Assembly (NCBI GenBank): GCA_017163975.1
Contig: JAFFSR010000278.1
Span: 620,001-684,000, forward strand
DNA length: 64,000 bases
Source of the DNA: Anastatus disparis
Lineage: Eukaryota > Arthropoda > Insecta > Hymenoptera > Eupelmidae
Direction of reading: 5' to 3'
Shown: in pieces, positions 31,335 through 40,790 of the stretch
How positions within the stretch are numbered: the first letter of the stretch is position 1
Layout of the letters: the number at the start of each line of letters is the position of its first letter
Position numbers and translations under genes: made by a program
The notes under the pieces: model-generated
The model's input: only the letters and a program-made list of their open reading frames with translations
The model's database searches: none
Told to the model about the DNA's origin: nothing

Positions 31335-32019
31335 ATGGAATACGTCGTAGATTTACAAGGCTTTAGGAGATCATCAAACCTCTTCATTGTTAAGGAGATG
31401 GCTCTTATCTCCATTGAAAGAAAGGCAGTACCGATAGCTTTCCATTTTGAAGCTCCTTGCAAGTGGTCCAAACTTACAAAAGATGAACGAACTGTCAATC
31501 GTTGGCTTGTGCTTCATCATCATGGGATGCCCTGGACTTCAGGCTCCATACCATATCAGTATAGGATTAAAATTATACAAGATAGCCTAAAAACGCTTCC
31601 AAAATTTACATAAAGGGTCTTGAAAAGAAAAGGTGGCTCCAGGAGATTCTATCGGAAAAGTAAGTTTAAATAAAAAAATCTAAACACTAAAGGATTATTA
31701 ATTTACTGAATAATCATCTTTTAGGATTATCATCAACATGGATGAAATAGGATGTCCATCGTTAAAAAATATTAATAAAATATCTATTAGTCACTGCACC
31801 TACCACACACCAAGTCGCGAGTTTGTATGCGCATTAAGGAACGCGAATACGCTAAAGTAATGGCTACTGGACAGTTATCTTCCAATCCGAACACCACTAC
31901 CTGAAGAGGAATATGATCAAGTAGATTGTGGTTGCCATCGTGTAGAACGGACTAACATGCACTCATCGTTCACTCATGCGAAATTAAACGAAGATATATT
32001 GTTTTCTATGTATAATTAA
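31335..32019 (+). pseudogene. spliced Polinton-borne gene, unknown, with frameshift and internal stop
   Basis: The ATG at 31335 opens MEYVVDLQGF. Exon 1 runs to 31659 (donor AAAA/GTAAGT), a 65-bp intron to 31724 (acceptor TTTTAG), and exon 2 from 31725. The frame is kept across the splice (...SEK/IIINMDEIGCPSL). A shift of frame near 31605 separates the first 90 codons from the end of exon 1. A TAA at 31858 interrupts exon 2, after which the same frame stays open to 32019. The exon 2 product has several Cys and His (HCTYH, FVCALRN, CGCH). I believe similar proteins recur near insect Polintons but cannot name a function. The promoter has three TTCnnGAA sites. Confidence 0.65.
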
Positions 32020-32132
32020 TATTATAAATTTTCTGTATTATTATAAATTCATAATTTTATCTGTAATATAAATTTAAATAAAAAAAGAAAAAATTAAAAA
32101 AGAGTAAGAAAGTTTATAGGAAAGGAAATACT

Positions 32133-32187
32133 ATGGTTGTTCCTTACGGGTAGAGGGCGTAGGTTGGGGCCCTCACCACTTTCTTAC
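32133..32187. repeat. GC-rich conserved motif between convergent genes, copy 2 (inverted)
   Basis: Reverse complement AAAGTGGTGAGGGCCCCAAC...GTAAGGAACAACCA aligns with 26491-26543. It lies between the 3' ends of the 31335 gene and the leftward 33202 gene. Confidence 0.7.
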
Positions 32188-32239
32188 TCTTTTATTATTA
32201 AAAAAAATTGTATATAAATATAATCAATCATTTACTCAC

Positions 32240-32880
32240 GCATATGCTATGATATTAAATTTTAAACATACTCATTTATTCTAGCTCTCTCATTTTTCTC
32301 TCTAACATTTCGTTCTTTTTTCACTTATACTTAATTTTCATTCCATCATTTACTCATTTCTCTATACACACATACATACAGATACATACATAAAACCATT
32401 TACACATGTTATGTAACATTAAATTTTTAACATACATGTATATACTTATTCGTTCTCACTCTTTCATTTTTATTTTATACTTTCATCCATTTTCTCATTC
32501 ATTTTCAAACTCATATATAATAATTCATACTACCATACATTTACTTTTATATATATATATATATTTTTTTTTAATACTTACACATTCATTCGTTTTCTCT
32601 ATTTCATTCATGCACTTACATATTCATACTATCATACATTTATTTTTATATTTTTTTTTTAATACTTACACATTCATTGGTTTTCTCTATTTCATTCACA
32701 CACACACTTACATTCATTCTCTCTCTCATTCTAACATTTCATTATCTCTTTATCTTATTTTCAAACTTATATACTCATACACACACTATCATTTCATATT
32801 CTTATTCACTCATTCATCCTTTCATAAAAATCTTTTATTTATTTATTTATTTAAAACATTACAATAAATACAATAGATAA
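32240..32880. repeat. pyrimidine-rich CATTCATTC/TTTCTCT spacer, module A
   Basis: Degenerate ATTC-rich tract downstream of the small leftward gene A. Similar tracts lie downstream of genes B (33490-34100) and C (35100-35660). Rightward frames through these tracts are low-complexity by-products. Confidence 0.75.
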
Positions 32881-32884
32881 AATT

Positions 32885-33202
32885 TTATTTTAAACTTCTT
32901 ATTACTCGAAGTCTGATTTTCTTAAGATCTTCGATTAACTTTCCATGTTGTTCGCTGTTGTATTTGCTGATGCGAATTTTTTTTGGTCTTGGTGAGGACC
33001 ATGTTTTTTCCTCCTCCTCTCGAGATTCTTTAGAAGCCAGCTTCCTATTGATTATGACAGCTCTCTCTTTTGCCATTTGAAGTTTCTCATTGATCTGAAA
33101 AAAAGAAATTAATATTAAAAAAATAATTTTTAATTATTAAAATGTACAATTACATTATATACTCACAAGCATTGTAGAGGAGGAGCTACTAATGATGTTC
33201 AT
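32885..33202 (-). CDS. small two-exon cargo gene A, unknown
   Basis: Exon 1 33202-33167 (12 codons, serine run), intron 33166-33095 (72 bp, GTGAGT...TTTTCAG), exon 2 33094-32885. The frame is continuous over the splice, giving about 81 residues. The product is highly charged: KESREEEEKTW, then PRPKKIRISK (possible nuclear signal) and a basic C-terminal helix. I do not recognise it. First of three leftward modules with the same plan: promoter with TTCnnGAA sites and CATATAAAAGG, two exons split by a ~70-bp intron, pyrimidine-rich spacer. Confidence 0.65.
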
Positions 33203-33246
33203 TAAACTATTGGTGATGAATGAATGATGAATCAAACGTCAAGCGC

Positions 33247-33422
33247 CCCTTTTATATGATTAGTTAACCAAAGGTTCGAGAAGAATTTCTTGAACCTTCG
33301 ATTCTCTAATCATGTAGTAGGGTGGTTTGTTGCTTGAAATAATATATAGTCCTTAATTTTCTCGACTATTCTAGTGACAAAGATTCCTTTATGATATACA
33401 GTTATAATCAAAGATTCTAGAA
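33247..33422 (-). promoter_or_regulatory. promoter of cargo gene A with TTCnnGAA array
   Basis: Minus-strand ATCATATAAAAGGGGCGC (TATA, 33243-33260) has TTCGAGAA (33275-33282), TTCTTGAA (33287-33294) and the overlapping GAACCTTC (33292-33299) just upstream, then TTCTAGAA (33415-33422) further out. Three or more alternating GAA/TTC units fit a heat-shock element. Confidence 0.72.
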
Positions 33423-33489
33423 CATATTTTGTTTTTTTTTACAAACAAAAGGAACGTTTGCGATTAGAATAATCGAGAAACCATTTATA

Positions 33490-34100
33490 CATGCTTTTCT
33501 ACGACATTGTGTTAAATTTTAGCATACATACACGTATATTTATTCTTTCTCACTTCATGCTCTCTCAATAATTTTCAAACTCATCGATCGCACATGCATA
33601 ATCATTTATGCTACCATGCATACAAATATTTACTTTCATATACTCACAAATTCATTTTCTCTATTTCATTCATATACTTGGATAATACACATACATTCAT
33701 ATACTTACATTCATTCATTTTTTCTACTTCATTCTTTCATTTATTACTTATATACTCACTCACGCATTCATTCGTTTTTATTCTCTCTCTCTCTCTCTCA
33801 CTCATTGTATATAAATCATTTATTTACTCACGCATTTGTACTCATTCGTTCTCGTTCCCTCTCTCTTTTTTATAACATTTCATTCTATCATTTACTCATT
33901 ATTCTCCCTCTTATTCATTCATCAAATCATTTATCTATGCATACATTCTTTCAGACATTTTCATTTTCTTTCACATACACATTCATTTACATATCAACAT
34001 TCATTCTTGCATTCACACAATCTTTTTTTATTCAATATAAAAGTACATATACATATAAATTAAAAAGTACAAATTACAAAATTATGAAAATACATTAAAA
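33490..34100. repeat. pyrimidine-rich spacer, module B
   Basis: Same ATTCATTC/TCTCTC character as 32240-32880. Part of it (33800-33970) is nearly identical to 35390-35560, so the modules arose by duplication. Confidence 0.75.
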
Positions 34101-34164
34101 AATCTTATAAATTTTTTTTAAAAAAATTTAAATACACATTAAAATCTTGAGATTTTCTTTTTTT

Positions 34165-34718
34165 TTATGTTGGTACTGGTTCGGGAGAAGTTCGACTTCG
34201 AATCCATGGTGCCTTATAAATAGTATGGTAATATCGCTCCTTCCTCTTCTTTGTTTGCGATATTGCTGTAACATTTCGTTTTCTCTCTATAAAGAATGGT
34301 TTAGATTCTGCAGAAGGTGGCGGTGGTGGTGGCATTAACACCAACTTTATGACGTCTTCATTAAAATCTATAGACGACTGATCATTTGCTTGGGGTTGAG
34401 GTAACGACGTTCTCGCCTTATCCAATATGTTTGCTTCCTGAAAAAATAGAAAAATTTGATTATTATTTTAAAATTTAAATTAAAAAAATAAAAAAAATTT
34501 TTTACCGATTTTTCTTTACAAGCAGATTTGTTAAACTCTTTACAGAAATTTTGATAGTAATCTCGTAAAGAGTTTGATGAGTCATCCTCTGCGCACTCAA
34601 TGTAACTTTTGATTTCACTTAAAAGTTCGTCTGATGACATCGAAGCCCTCAGAAAATCCTCCTCCTGATTCTCGATCTCACACGGTAGAGGGAACATCTT
34701 GGATGATTTACTTTTCAT
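34165..34718 (-). CDS. small two-exon cargo gene B, unknown
   Basis: Exon 1 34718-34506 (71 codons), intron 34505-34438 (68 bp, GTAAAA...TTTTTCAG), exon 2 34437-34165 (90 codons plus stop), in frame. The product of about 161 residues has an acidic helical N-terminal half (SSDELLSEIKSYIE, LRDYYQNFCKEF), then a PPPPPP run, a KKRKER basic cluster and a C-terminal SRTSPEPVPT. The LLSEI...YYQNFC segment resembles gene C (ILSELEEHV...YFEDFCLNL), so B and C are likely paralogues. No known domain is recognised. Confidence 0.7.
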
Positions 34719-34762
34719 CTTGATTGATGCTAGATAACTAACGATTTATGCAACAAGCCTCC

Positions 34763-35026
34763 CTTTTATATGTTTAGGTAATCGAAGGTTCATGAAAGTT
34801 TTCGCGAAGAAAAACTTTCTTGAAGCTTCGAATACTTAAACGTATAAAGGACGCTTGATATGTCTAGGTAATCGAAGGTTCATGAAAAAACCTTCTTGAA
34901 GCTTCGATTACTTAAACATATAAAACAAATGCTAAATTACTCGAAGATTTAGTCCTTACTGTTCTCGACTATTCTAGTGGTAAAGGTTCCTTTTATGTTA
35001 GATAGTTGTAACCGAAGATTCTAGAA
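34763..35026 (-). promoter_or_regulatory. promoter of cargo gene B with dense TTCnnGAA array
   Basis: TATA (minus strand CATATAAAAGGG, 34761-34772) is followed upstream by TTCATGAA (34789), TTCGCGAA (34801), TTCTTGAA (34817), GAAGCTTC (34822), TTCATGAA (34879), TTCTTGAA (34893), GAAGCTTC (34898) and TTCTAGAA (35019). The block is partly duplicated and palindromic, with rightward TATA-like CGTATAAAGG (34841) and CATATAAAAC (34917). Confidence 0.75.
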
Positions 35027-35099
35027 TATTTTTTCATAAACTTTTATCTAACATAAAAGAACTCCTTTGTCACTAGAAAATAATCGAGAAAGATACACA

Positions 35100-35660
35100 C
35101 TGATACATACATAAAACCATTTGCATATACTTTCATACAACATTATATTTATTTTTTAACATACATATATCCTTATTCTTTCATTTTTCTCTTTCTATCA
35201 CTTCATGTTCATTCATTCATTTTCAAACTCATACATCATCAACATATATACTATCGTTCATACTACTACCACACATTTACTTTTATATATTTTTATACTC
35301 ACATATTCATTCGTTTTCATTTTCTTTTTACATATTCACATACTCATGCATTCATTTTCTCTCTCTCTCTCTCTCTCTCACTCACTCATTGTATATAAAT
35401 CATTCATTTACTCACGCATTTGTACTCATTCGTTCTCATTCTCTCTCTTTTTTTATAACATTTCATTCCATCATTTACTCATTATTCTCCCTCTTATTCA
35501 TTCATCAAATCATTTATCTACGCATACATTCTTTCAGACATTTTTATTTTCTTTCACATCATACACTTTATTAAGTTATCAACATTCATTCATATAATCT
35601 TTTTATTCAATATAAAAATACATATCAAAAATACAGATAAATTAAAATACAAATATAAAT
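35100..35660. repeat. pyrimidine-rich spacer, module C
   Basis: Third copy of the spacer, with long TCTCTC and ATTCATTC runs and the segment nearly identical to 33800-33970. Confidence 0.75.
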
Positions 35661-35732
35661 GACAAAATTATAAAACTACATTAAAACAATCTTATGAAAA
35701 TTTTTTTTTTTAAATTCAGATGTAGGTGTTTA

Positions 35733-36149
35733 TTAGAATAGGTCCTTTTTTGACACAGCTTCATTGGTAGGAAGTTTTCTCTTATTGACGGGTTGTTTAT
35801 CTATTTTTTCCTGAAAAAAAAAATTTATTCATTTTTAATATTTGTTTTAACTAATATAATTAAAATAAAAAATACTTACTTCTTCTTCTTTTTCTAAATT
35901 TAAACAAAAATCCTCAAAATAATTTTTAATATCGCTCTCAGGCTCTTTAACATGCTCTTCTAACTCACTCAAAATATCATTGCTTGATTTTAGCGAGTTT
36001 TCAATATAGTCTGCAGTATTTTCTCCACTCGTTACATACTTCTCAATTTCCTGCTGCAACTCCTTCCTCGTCATAAGCGAATTCTTGATAATTTCTATTG
36101 TATCCAAACCTACTGCTGCAGCGGCCAATAATTCTAGAAGAGTATCCAT
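35733..36149 (-). CDS. small two-exon cargo gene C, unknown, paralogue of B
   Basis: Exon 1 36149-35880 (90 codons), intron 35879-35811 (69 bp, GTAAGT...TTTTTCAG), exon 2 35810-35733 (25 codons plus stop), in frame, about 115 residues. An N-terminal hydrophobic LLELLAAAAVGLD is followed by an acidic, helix-rich body (ELQQEIEKYVTSGE, SELEEHVKEPESDIK) and a short basic tail (KRKLPTNEAVSKK). The ILSEL...YFEDFC segment aligns with gene B. Unknown function; a DNA- or chromatin-associated regulator is only a guess. Confidence 0.7.
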
Positions 36150-36186
36150 TGTAGGTGATTACTGATGATTTCGATGATGAGTGTTC

Positions 36187-36400
36187 CCTTTTATATGTTT
36201 AGATATGAAAATTCTAGAAGATCCTTCCAGAAAGGACCTTCGTGAATTCTTATACGTTAATATTTAAACATATAAAAGGAACGCTTATCAATGTAATCAT
36301 CGAGAAAGAAAAATCTAGAAAAAATCTCACTCTTATTATAAATAGTAACAGAAATTTTATAGAATTTTCATGAATACTTAAAATAAATTCATGAAAATTC
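36187..36400 (-). promoter_or_regulatory. promoter of cargo gene C with TTCnnGAA array
   Basis: Minus-strand CATATAAAAGGGAACAC (36184-36200) is followed by TTCTAGAA (36212), TTCCAGAA (36225), TTCGTGAA (36239) and GAATTC. A mirrored rightward CATATAAAAGGAACGC is at 36269-36284, making the block palindromic with TATA boxes facing both ways. More sites follow at 36362-36400. Confidence 0.75.
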
Positions 36401-36484
36401 TATGCAATTTCTTCCGCTATTTATATTAAAAGAGATTGATTTTTTCTAGATTTACCTTGATTGATTTTAAAAAATAAATCATAC

Positions 36485-36770
36485 ACATACACTTCAATAA
36501 ATTCAAGAATATTCTTTAAAATTCAATCTTTTGGCATTATTTGCGTTTATTTAAGTGTTGTATGTAATTGTATGAAATAAATTTAAGAGCATCAAAGAAA
36601 ATTCTATTTCTTGTACAATATTAAATTTTAGTGAATAATGAAAGATAGAATTTTCTTTGATGCTCTTAAATTTATTTCATAAAATTACATACAACACTTA
36701 AATAAACTCAAATAATGCCGAAAGATTGAACTTTAAAGAATATTCTTGAATTTATTTAAAGAAAATTGAA
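36485..36770. repeat. inverted repeat, ~125-bp arms
   Basis: ATTCAAGAATATTCTTTAAA (36501) pairs with TTTAAAGAATATTCTTGAAT (36734), and CATCAAAGAAAATTCTAT (36590) with ATAGAATTTTCTTTGATG (36646). It also contains GAATATTC/TTCAAGAA units. It lies in the right arm of the Polinton, with no coding. Confidence 0.8.
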
Positions 36771-36789
36771 AACACATTTCACTACACCA

Positions 36790-37304
36790 ATTGCAATTTA
36801 TCACTTTTAATTCATCACAGTTTTCACAACGCTTTTTCACTACTCTATTAATTAAATAATATTTCACACATGCTCGATCTCAACGGAGAGAGAGCATACT
36901 TCGATTATTTTAATAAAGAAAATACAGAAAGCGAACCGATGTTATACAGGAAGCGCGCGACATATTGACTAGCACGTGGTTATTTTAACGCATGCTCTCG
37001 CGGTAGGTAAGCGCGCCCTACTTTACCGATTCCAGTGAATGAAACTCGGGGTTTTACGCGCTAGATTTAAATGTTCGAAAATAACTATGTAGCTAAATCG
37101 ATAAAATAGAAATCGTTTTAGCTATAGTTACATAAATAATATTGCAAAATATATAAATTTACATATTTTGTTTAAAAAATGTTTATTTCAAACAATTTAT
37201 TTTAAAATATTTTAATTTAAAAAAATTTTTTACTGAAAAAATGTTTTATTTTTTAAAAATTATGCAATTTTATAATAGTAGATAGGGCATAGCGCTCGCG
37301 GATA
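36790..37304. other. non-coding right subterminal region of the Polinton
   Basis: No gene recognised. Short GC-rich stretches (CGCATGCTCTCGCGGTAGG, 36991 onward) in AT-rich surroundings. Confidence 0.4.
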
Positions 37305-37321
37305 TTGCTTCGCTCAGCGTT

Positions 37322-37480
37322 GGGACAGGTAGGCCCAAAATGCTATGGGTGTTCTGGCCCACTTGAGTTATTCGGACAGGTAGCCCCAAAATGCTACGGG
37401 TGTTCTGGCCCACTTGGGTTATTGAGACAGTCGTGCAATAGCACAGGTGGCCCAGAAACCTCGGGGGCTTCTAGCCCACT
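37322..37480. repeat. 51-bp subterminal tandem repeat
   Basis: GGACAGGTAGGCCCAAAATG...GTTCTGGCCCACTTG occurs twice with period 51 (37325 and 37376), then in degraded form up to the terminal repeat. It is GC-rich, as subterminal binding sites of DNA elements often are. Confidence 0.75.
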
Positions 37481-37509
37481 TGGGCCAGAAGCCCCTTTGC
37501 TTATCTACT

Positions 37510-37780
37510 ATTTTCTTTTATAAGGAAAAATTATTTTTATCGATTCGTTTTGAAGAAAACCTTGAAAAACTGAATTGTCCATCCTAACCTATATTTGTTA
37601 AGTTTTTCAAGGTTTTCTTCAAAACGAATCGATAAAAATAATTTTTCCTAATCAAAGAAAATATTGCTTTTTATGATACAAGATGGGGCTATATTCTTAT
37701 TTTTTGCTATAATTATTAGTTCTTGCAAAAAAATAAATTCTTTGATTAGAAAAGGACAGAGATATACGACCTGCTCTTAA
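37510..37780 (+). mobile_element. TTAA foldback MITE, right part (split by the Polinton)
   Basis: It starts with the duplicated ATTTTC and continues TTTTATAAGGAAAAATTATT to GACCTGCTCTTAA, matching the complete copies. Together with 20437-20561 it makes one 390-bp MITE. Confidence 0.9.
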
Positions 37781-38183
37781 CGACATGTCGGAGCTGCAGC
37801 AATCGAGTTTTGCTTTTTTTATTTTATCAATATCTTTTTAAATTCTTAAATTAAACAAATATAATGACTTGTCCGCACTAAAGCTATATTTATACAATGA
37901 TTTTTGTCAAAATAAAAAATCATTTAGACTTGTTATTTTTTTATGAGCTTGGATTGGAAATTAGATATCAAACTCGACAAACCTAACCTTAAAATACTAC
38001 ATATTGAAAGTTTTTATTATAACTTTGTATGTATAATATTTTGGTGGATTTTTTGAGTTGTCCGCACTAGAGTTTAATCTTACAAATTTTTTCTTTGTAG
38101 CAAAGAAACTCGATTAAACGCATCGTTTATTCATAAGTTAAGATTGGAAATATTATTAGAAGGCGGACAGCTTTGTCATGCTC
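37781..38183. mobile_element. TTAA-flanked piggyBac-like MITE, copy 1
   Basis: 403 bp between TTAA 37777-37780 and TTAA 38184-38187. Left end CGACATGTCGGAGCTGC, right end AAGGCGGACAGCTTTGTCATG. Internal TTGTCCGCACTAAAG and TTGTCCGCACTAGAG. Related copies are at 41310-41719 (inverted) and 55768-56165. Confidence 0.88.
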
Positions 38184-39665
38184 TTAAGGTAGTTCTTAGC
38201 CAACTACGGAAGTCAATATAGAACTGAAAAAATAAATTCAGAAATATTTAATTTTCTCATCATAAAAAATCATTAAATTCAATTATAAGAATTTACAATT
38301 GTGTTCTGCATAATTAAAATGAAAAATTCATTGATAATTGTTTAAAGTAGACTTTCAAGTTTCAAGTAGTAGTAAGCAATCATGAAAACGTGACAACATC
38401 GCATAATCTTACATTCATAAGATATATTTTGACGAACTCTAACCTAACATAAGCTTGTGTTGTAGCGGTTTGTACATTGTCCAAACCGCTACAAAACAAC
38501 TATTCTCAAACTCAGGAATGTTAAAAAATAAACAATATAAGGATCCTATTATTTGAACACAAAATCTTTTTCTTTATGATAAGTGTAACAAAAAATGTTA
38601 ATAACTTTTTCTTCTAAAATGAAAATTTTTTGAGTTAATAGTTTATAATGTGTGATAATCAGCATCGGTGATTTAAGACAAAATTTGAACTTTTTCAATA
38701 TTTGAGAAAACATATTTCTAAAAATATAGCTTAGTTCTTTATGTGATTTATAAAAAAAAGTCTTTTAACAACTTCTCTATAAAGCTGATAGATTTTGAGA
38801 TAGAAATAATATAAAACAAAAATTTATAAAATTTGTGAATTTTTATCTCAAAATCTATCAGCTTTATAGAGAAGTTGTTAAAAGACTTTTTTTTATAAAT
38901 CACATAAAGAACTAAGCTATATTTTTAGAAATATGTTTTCTGAAATATTGAAAAAGTTCAAATTTGGTCTTAAATCACCGATGCTGATTATCACACATTA
39001 TAAACTATTAACTCAAAAAGTTTTCATTTTAGAAGAAAAAGTTATTAACATTTTTTGTTACACTTATCATAAAGAAGGAAATTCCATGTTTGGATCAAAT
39101 AATTTTGACAAGTTGATTTTTTTCATTTCTAAATTCCAAAATAGGTAGTTTAGCAAAACAATTAATTTTTATTGGAAATAATAGCCAATTGTTTGACAAG
39201 AGTTTAGGTGCAATAGTAAATATAATATAATAAAAAATAATAACTATTATGAATTATTAATTTTTTTTCTATATTATTTTTATACTTTTTTCTAGCTTTC
39301 CTACTTATTACCGAAAAGAAAATATCCGAATAAAAAAAAATAATAAAAAATTATAACTTATACGAACACTTTTCCTGTGCTATTATATTTCATAATTCAA
39401 AAAAATATAAAAAATAATAACTAATAATAACGCTTATAAATACGCAGCGATTTAGAATAATTACTGATAAATATTATTATAGTCTCAAATCTAGACTTTA
39501 TAAACTGTTATTATTTTGTACTAATTTTTATAATTTATTATTTTTTAATATTTTCTATTACTTTTTTCAATTTCCGTCTGGGATTTAATTAAAAACATAA
39601 TAGCAGAAAAAACCTATGTTAAATGTTTGTAAATTCAAACGCGTAGTACAGTGTTGAGTGTATTA

Positions 39666-39696
<31 letters not shown>

Positions 39697-40094
39697 GGTG
39701 CAACGTTGCCACGTTACGCCGCTTTAGAAAAACTCTGTGAGAATCCTCGGAGTATCAGTTTTTAGATTAAGATTGTTAAATAACTAGGTAGTGGATCATC
39801 TTGAAATTTTGATATAATAATCTTTAGGGTTCGAAGTAAATTTCCTCCAATTTTTAGTACAATGTTATGACTATCGAAATACATAGAGTAAAATAACTCT
39901 TGCATTTTAGCTGCCAATGCCATACTCTCATAAGAAGCAATATTAAAAGTTATGATTTTTTGCAGATCATATCTTTTAAACCGTGTAGTGAATCACTCTA
40001 AAATTTTGCACCGTTATTTTATGATAGTTAATGTAAATTTCCTAAAAAATGAACTTTTTTTCATGACTTTCGATTTAGCTAAGAACTACCTTAA
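38184..40094. mobile_element. TTAA-flanked element with TIR GGTAGTTCTTAGCYAA
   Basis: 1.9 kb between TTAA 38184-38187 (shared with its left neighbour) and TTAA 40091-40094. The inner foldback (about 38565-38802 against 38842-39080) has near-perfect arms around GCTGATAGATTTTGAGAT. There is a (TA)n tract at 39668-39697. The frame at 38933-39148 is part of the foldback and no transposase is seen. Confidence 0.75.
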
Positions 40095-40781
40095 AAATTA
40101 AATCTATGCACAAGTATATGAGATATTACTTTCATTGAATATATCCTATACAATTATTAAGAAAAAGAATTATATTGTCATGTAATTAACTTAAAGAGAC
40201 GTATAAATTACTGTTTAGTTAAATGAATGACATTGAATATTCAATTAAAAATATAGGTTATTATACAGTGCTAAATATTTATTTCATTTGAAAAAATATT
40301 ATTTATTTATAATTTTAATAAAATATTATTAATTTAGATACATAAATTTTAATTTAAAATCATTGATACCGTAAATTTAAAAATATTAATTTATAATTAC
40401 ATTCATGAAATAAAGTTTTAATAAAATATTTGTTTGAAATTAGAAAAGAATTCTTACATAATTTTATAAAGTATACTTCAAAATAAAAATAAAAATTCAT
40501 AAATTTGTTATCCATTAGCATATTTATGGAATGAAAAATCATTTGATGTTATTGATTTGAAAGCTGTCATAATTACAAAATGTTTCCATATATTATTATT
40601 ATTTTCGAAACGGAAAATTTATTCGCAAACACAGTTGTGTATTTTTTAATGTGAGAGAATGGTAACTATTTAAAAATTGTTTCAAAAAAGTTGGATACGA
40701 AGTTAGAACGTTTAAAAATTTATCTTTAAATCTTCGAATTTTATTTGAATTAAATTTTATTCAAATATTCTTTTATCATAT
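40095..40781. other. AT-rich spacer, no gene seen
   Basis: No reading frame above 60 codons that looks real and no repeat that I can delimit. Confidence 0.4.
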
Positions 40782-40790
40782 TTAAGGGTA

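Larger units (their letters stand above)
20562..37509. mobile_element. Maverick/Polinton, 16.9 kb, damaged
   Basis: Ends AGTAAATAAGCAAAGGGG and, reverse-complemented from the right, AGTAGATAAGCAAAGGGG; identity continues through GCTTCTGGCC, then stops after 27 bp. The 6-bp duplication, AG...CT ends and gene set (capsid, penton, adenain-type protease, packaging ATPase, retroviral-type integrase, protein-primed DNA polymerase B) define a Polinton. Such elements normally have terminal repeats of hundreds of bases, so the short left repeat next to a truncated capsid gene suggests a terminal deletion. The polymerase is broken in several places; integrase, protease and ATPase catalytic residues remain. 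The right third is cargo with its own promoter type. Confidence 0.95.

Noticed and set aside
34147..34338. 63-codon rightward frame with a Trp/Arg-rich end
   Set aside because: Exactly antisense to exon 2 of cargo gene B, whose splice sites and frame are better supported.
32406..35597. Rightward Phe/Ser/His-rich frames in the pyrimidine tracts
   Set aside because: Low-complexity ATTC and TCTC repeats produce them. They lie antisense to the 3' spacers of the cargo genes.
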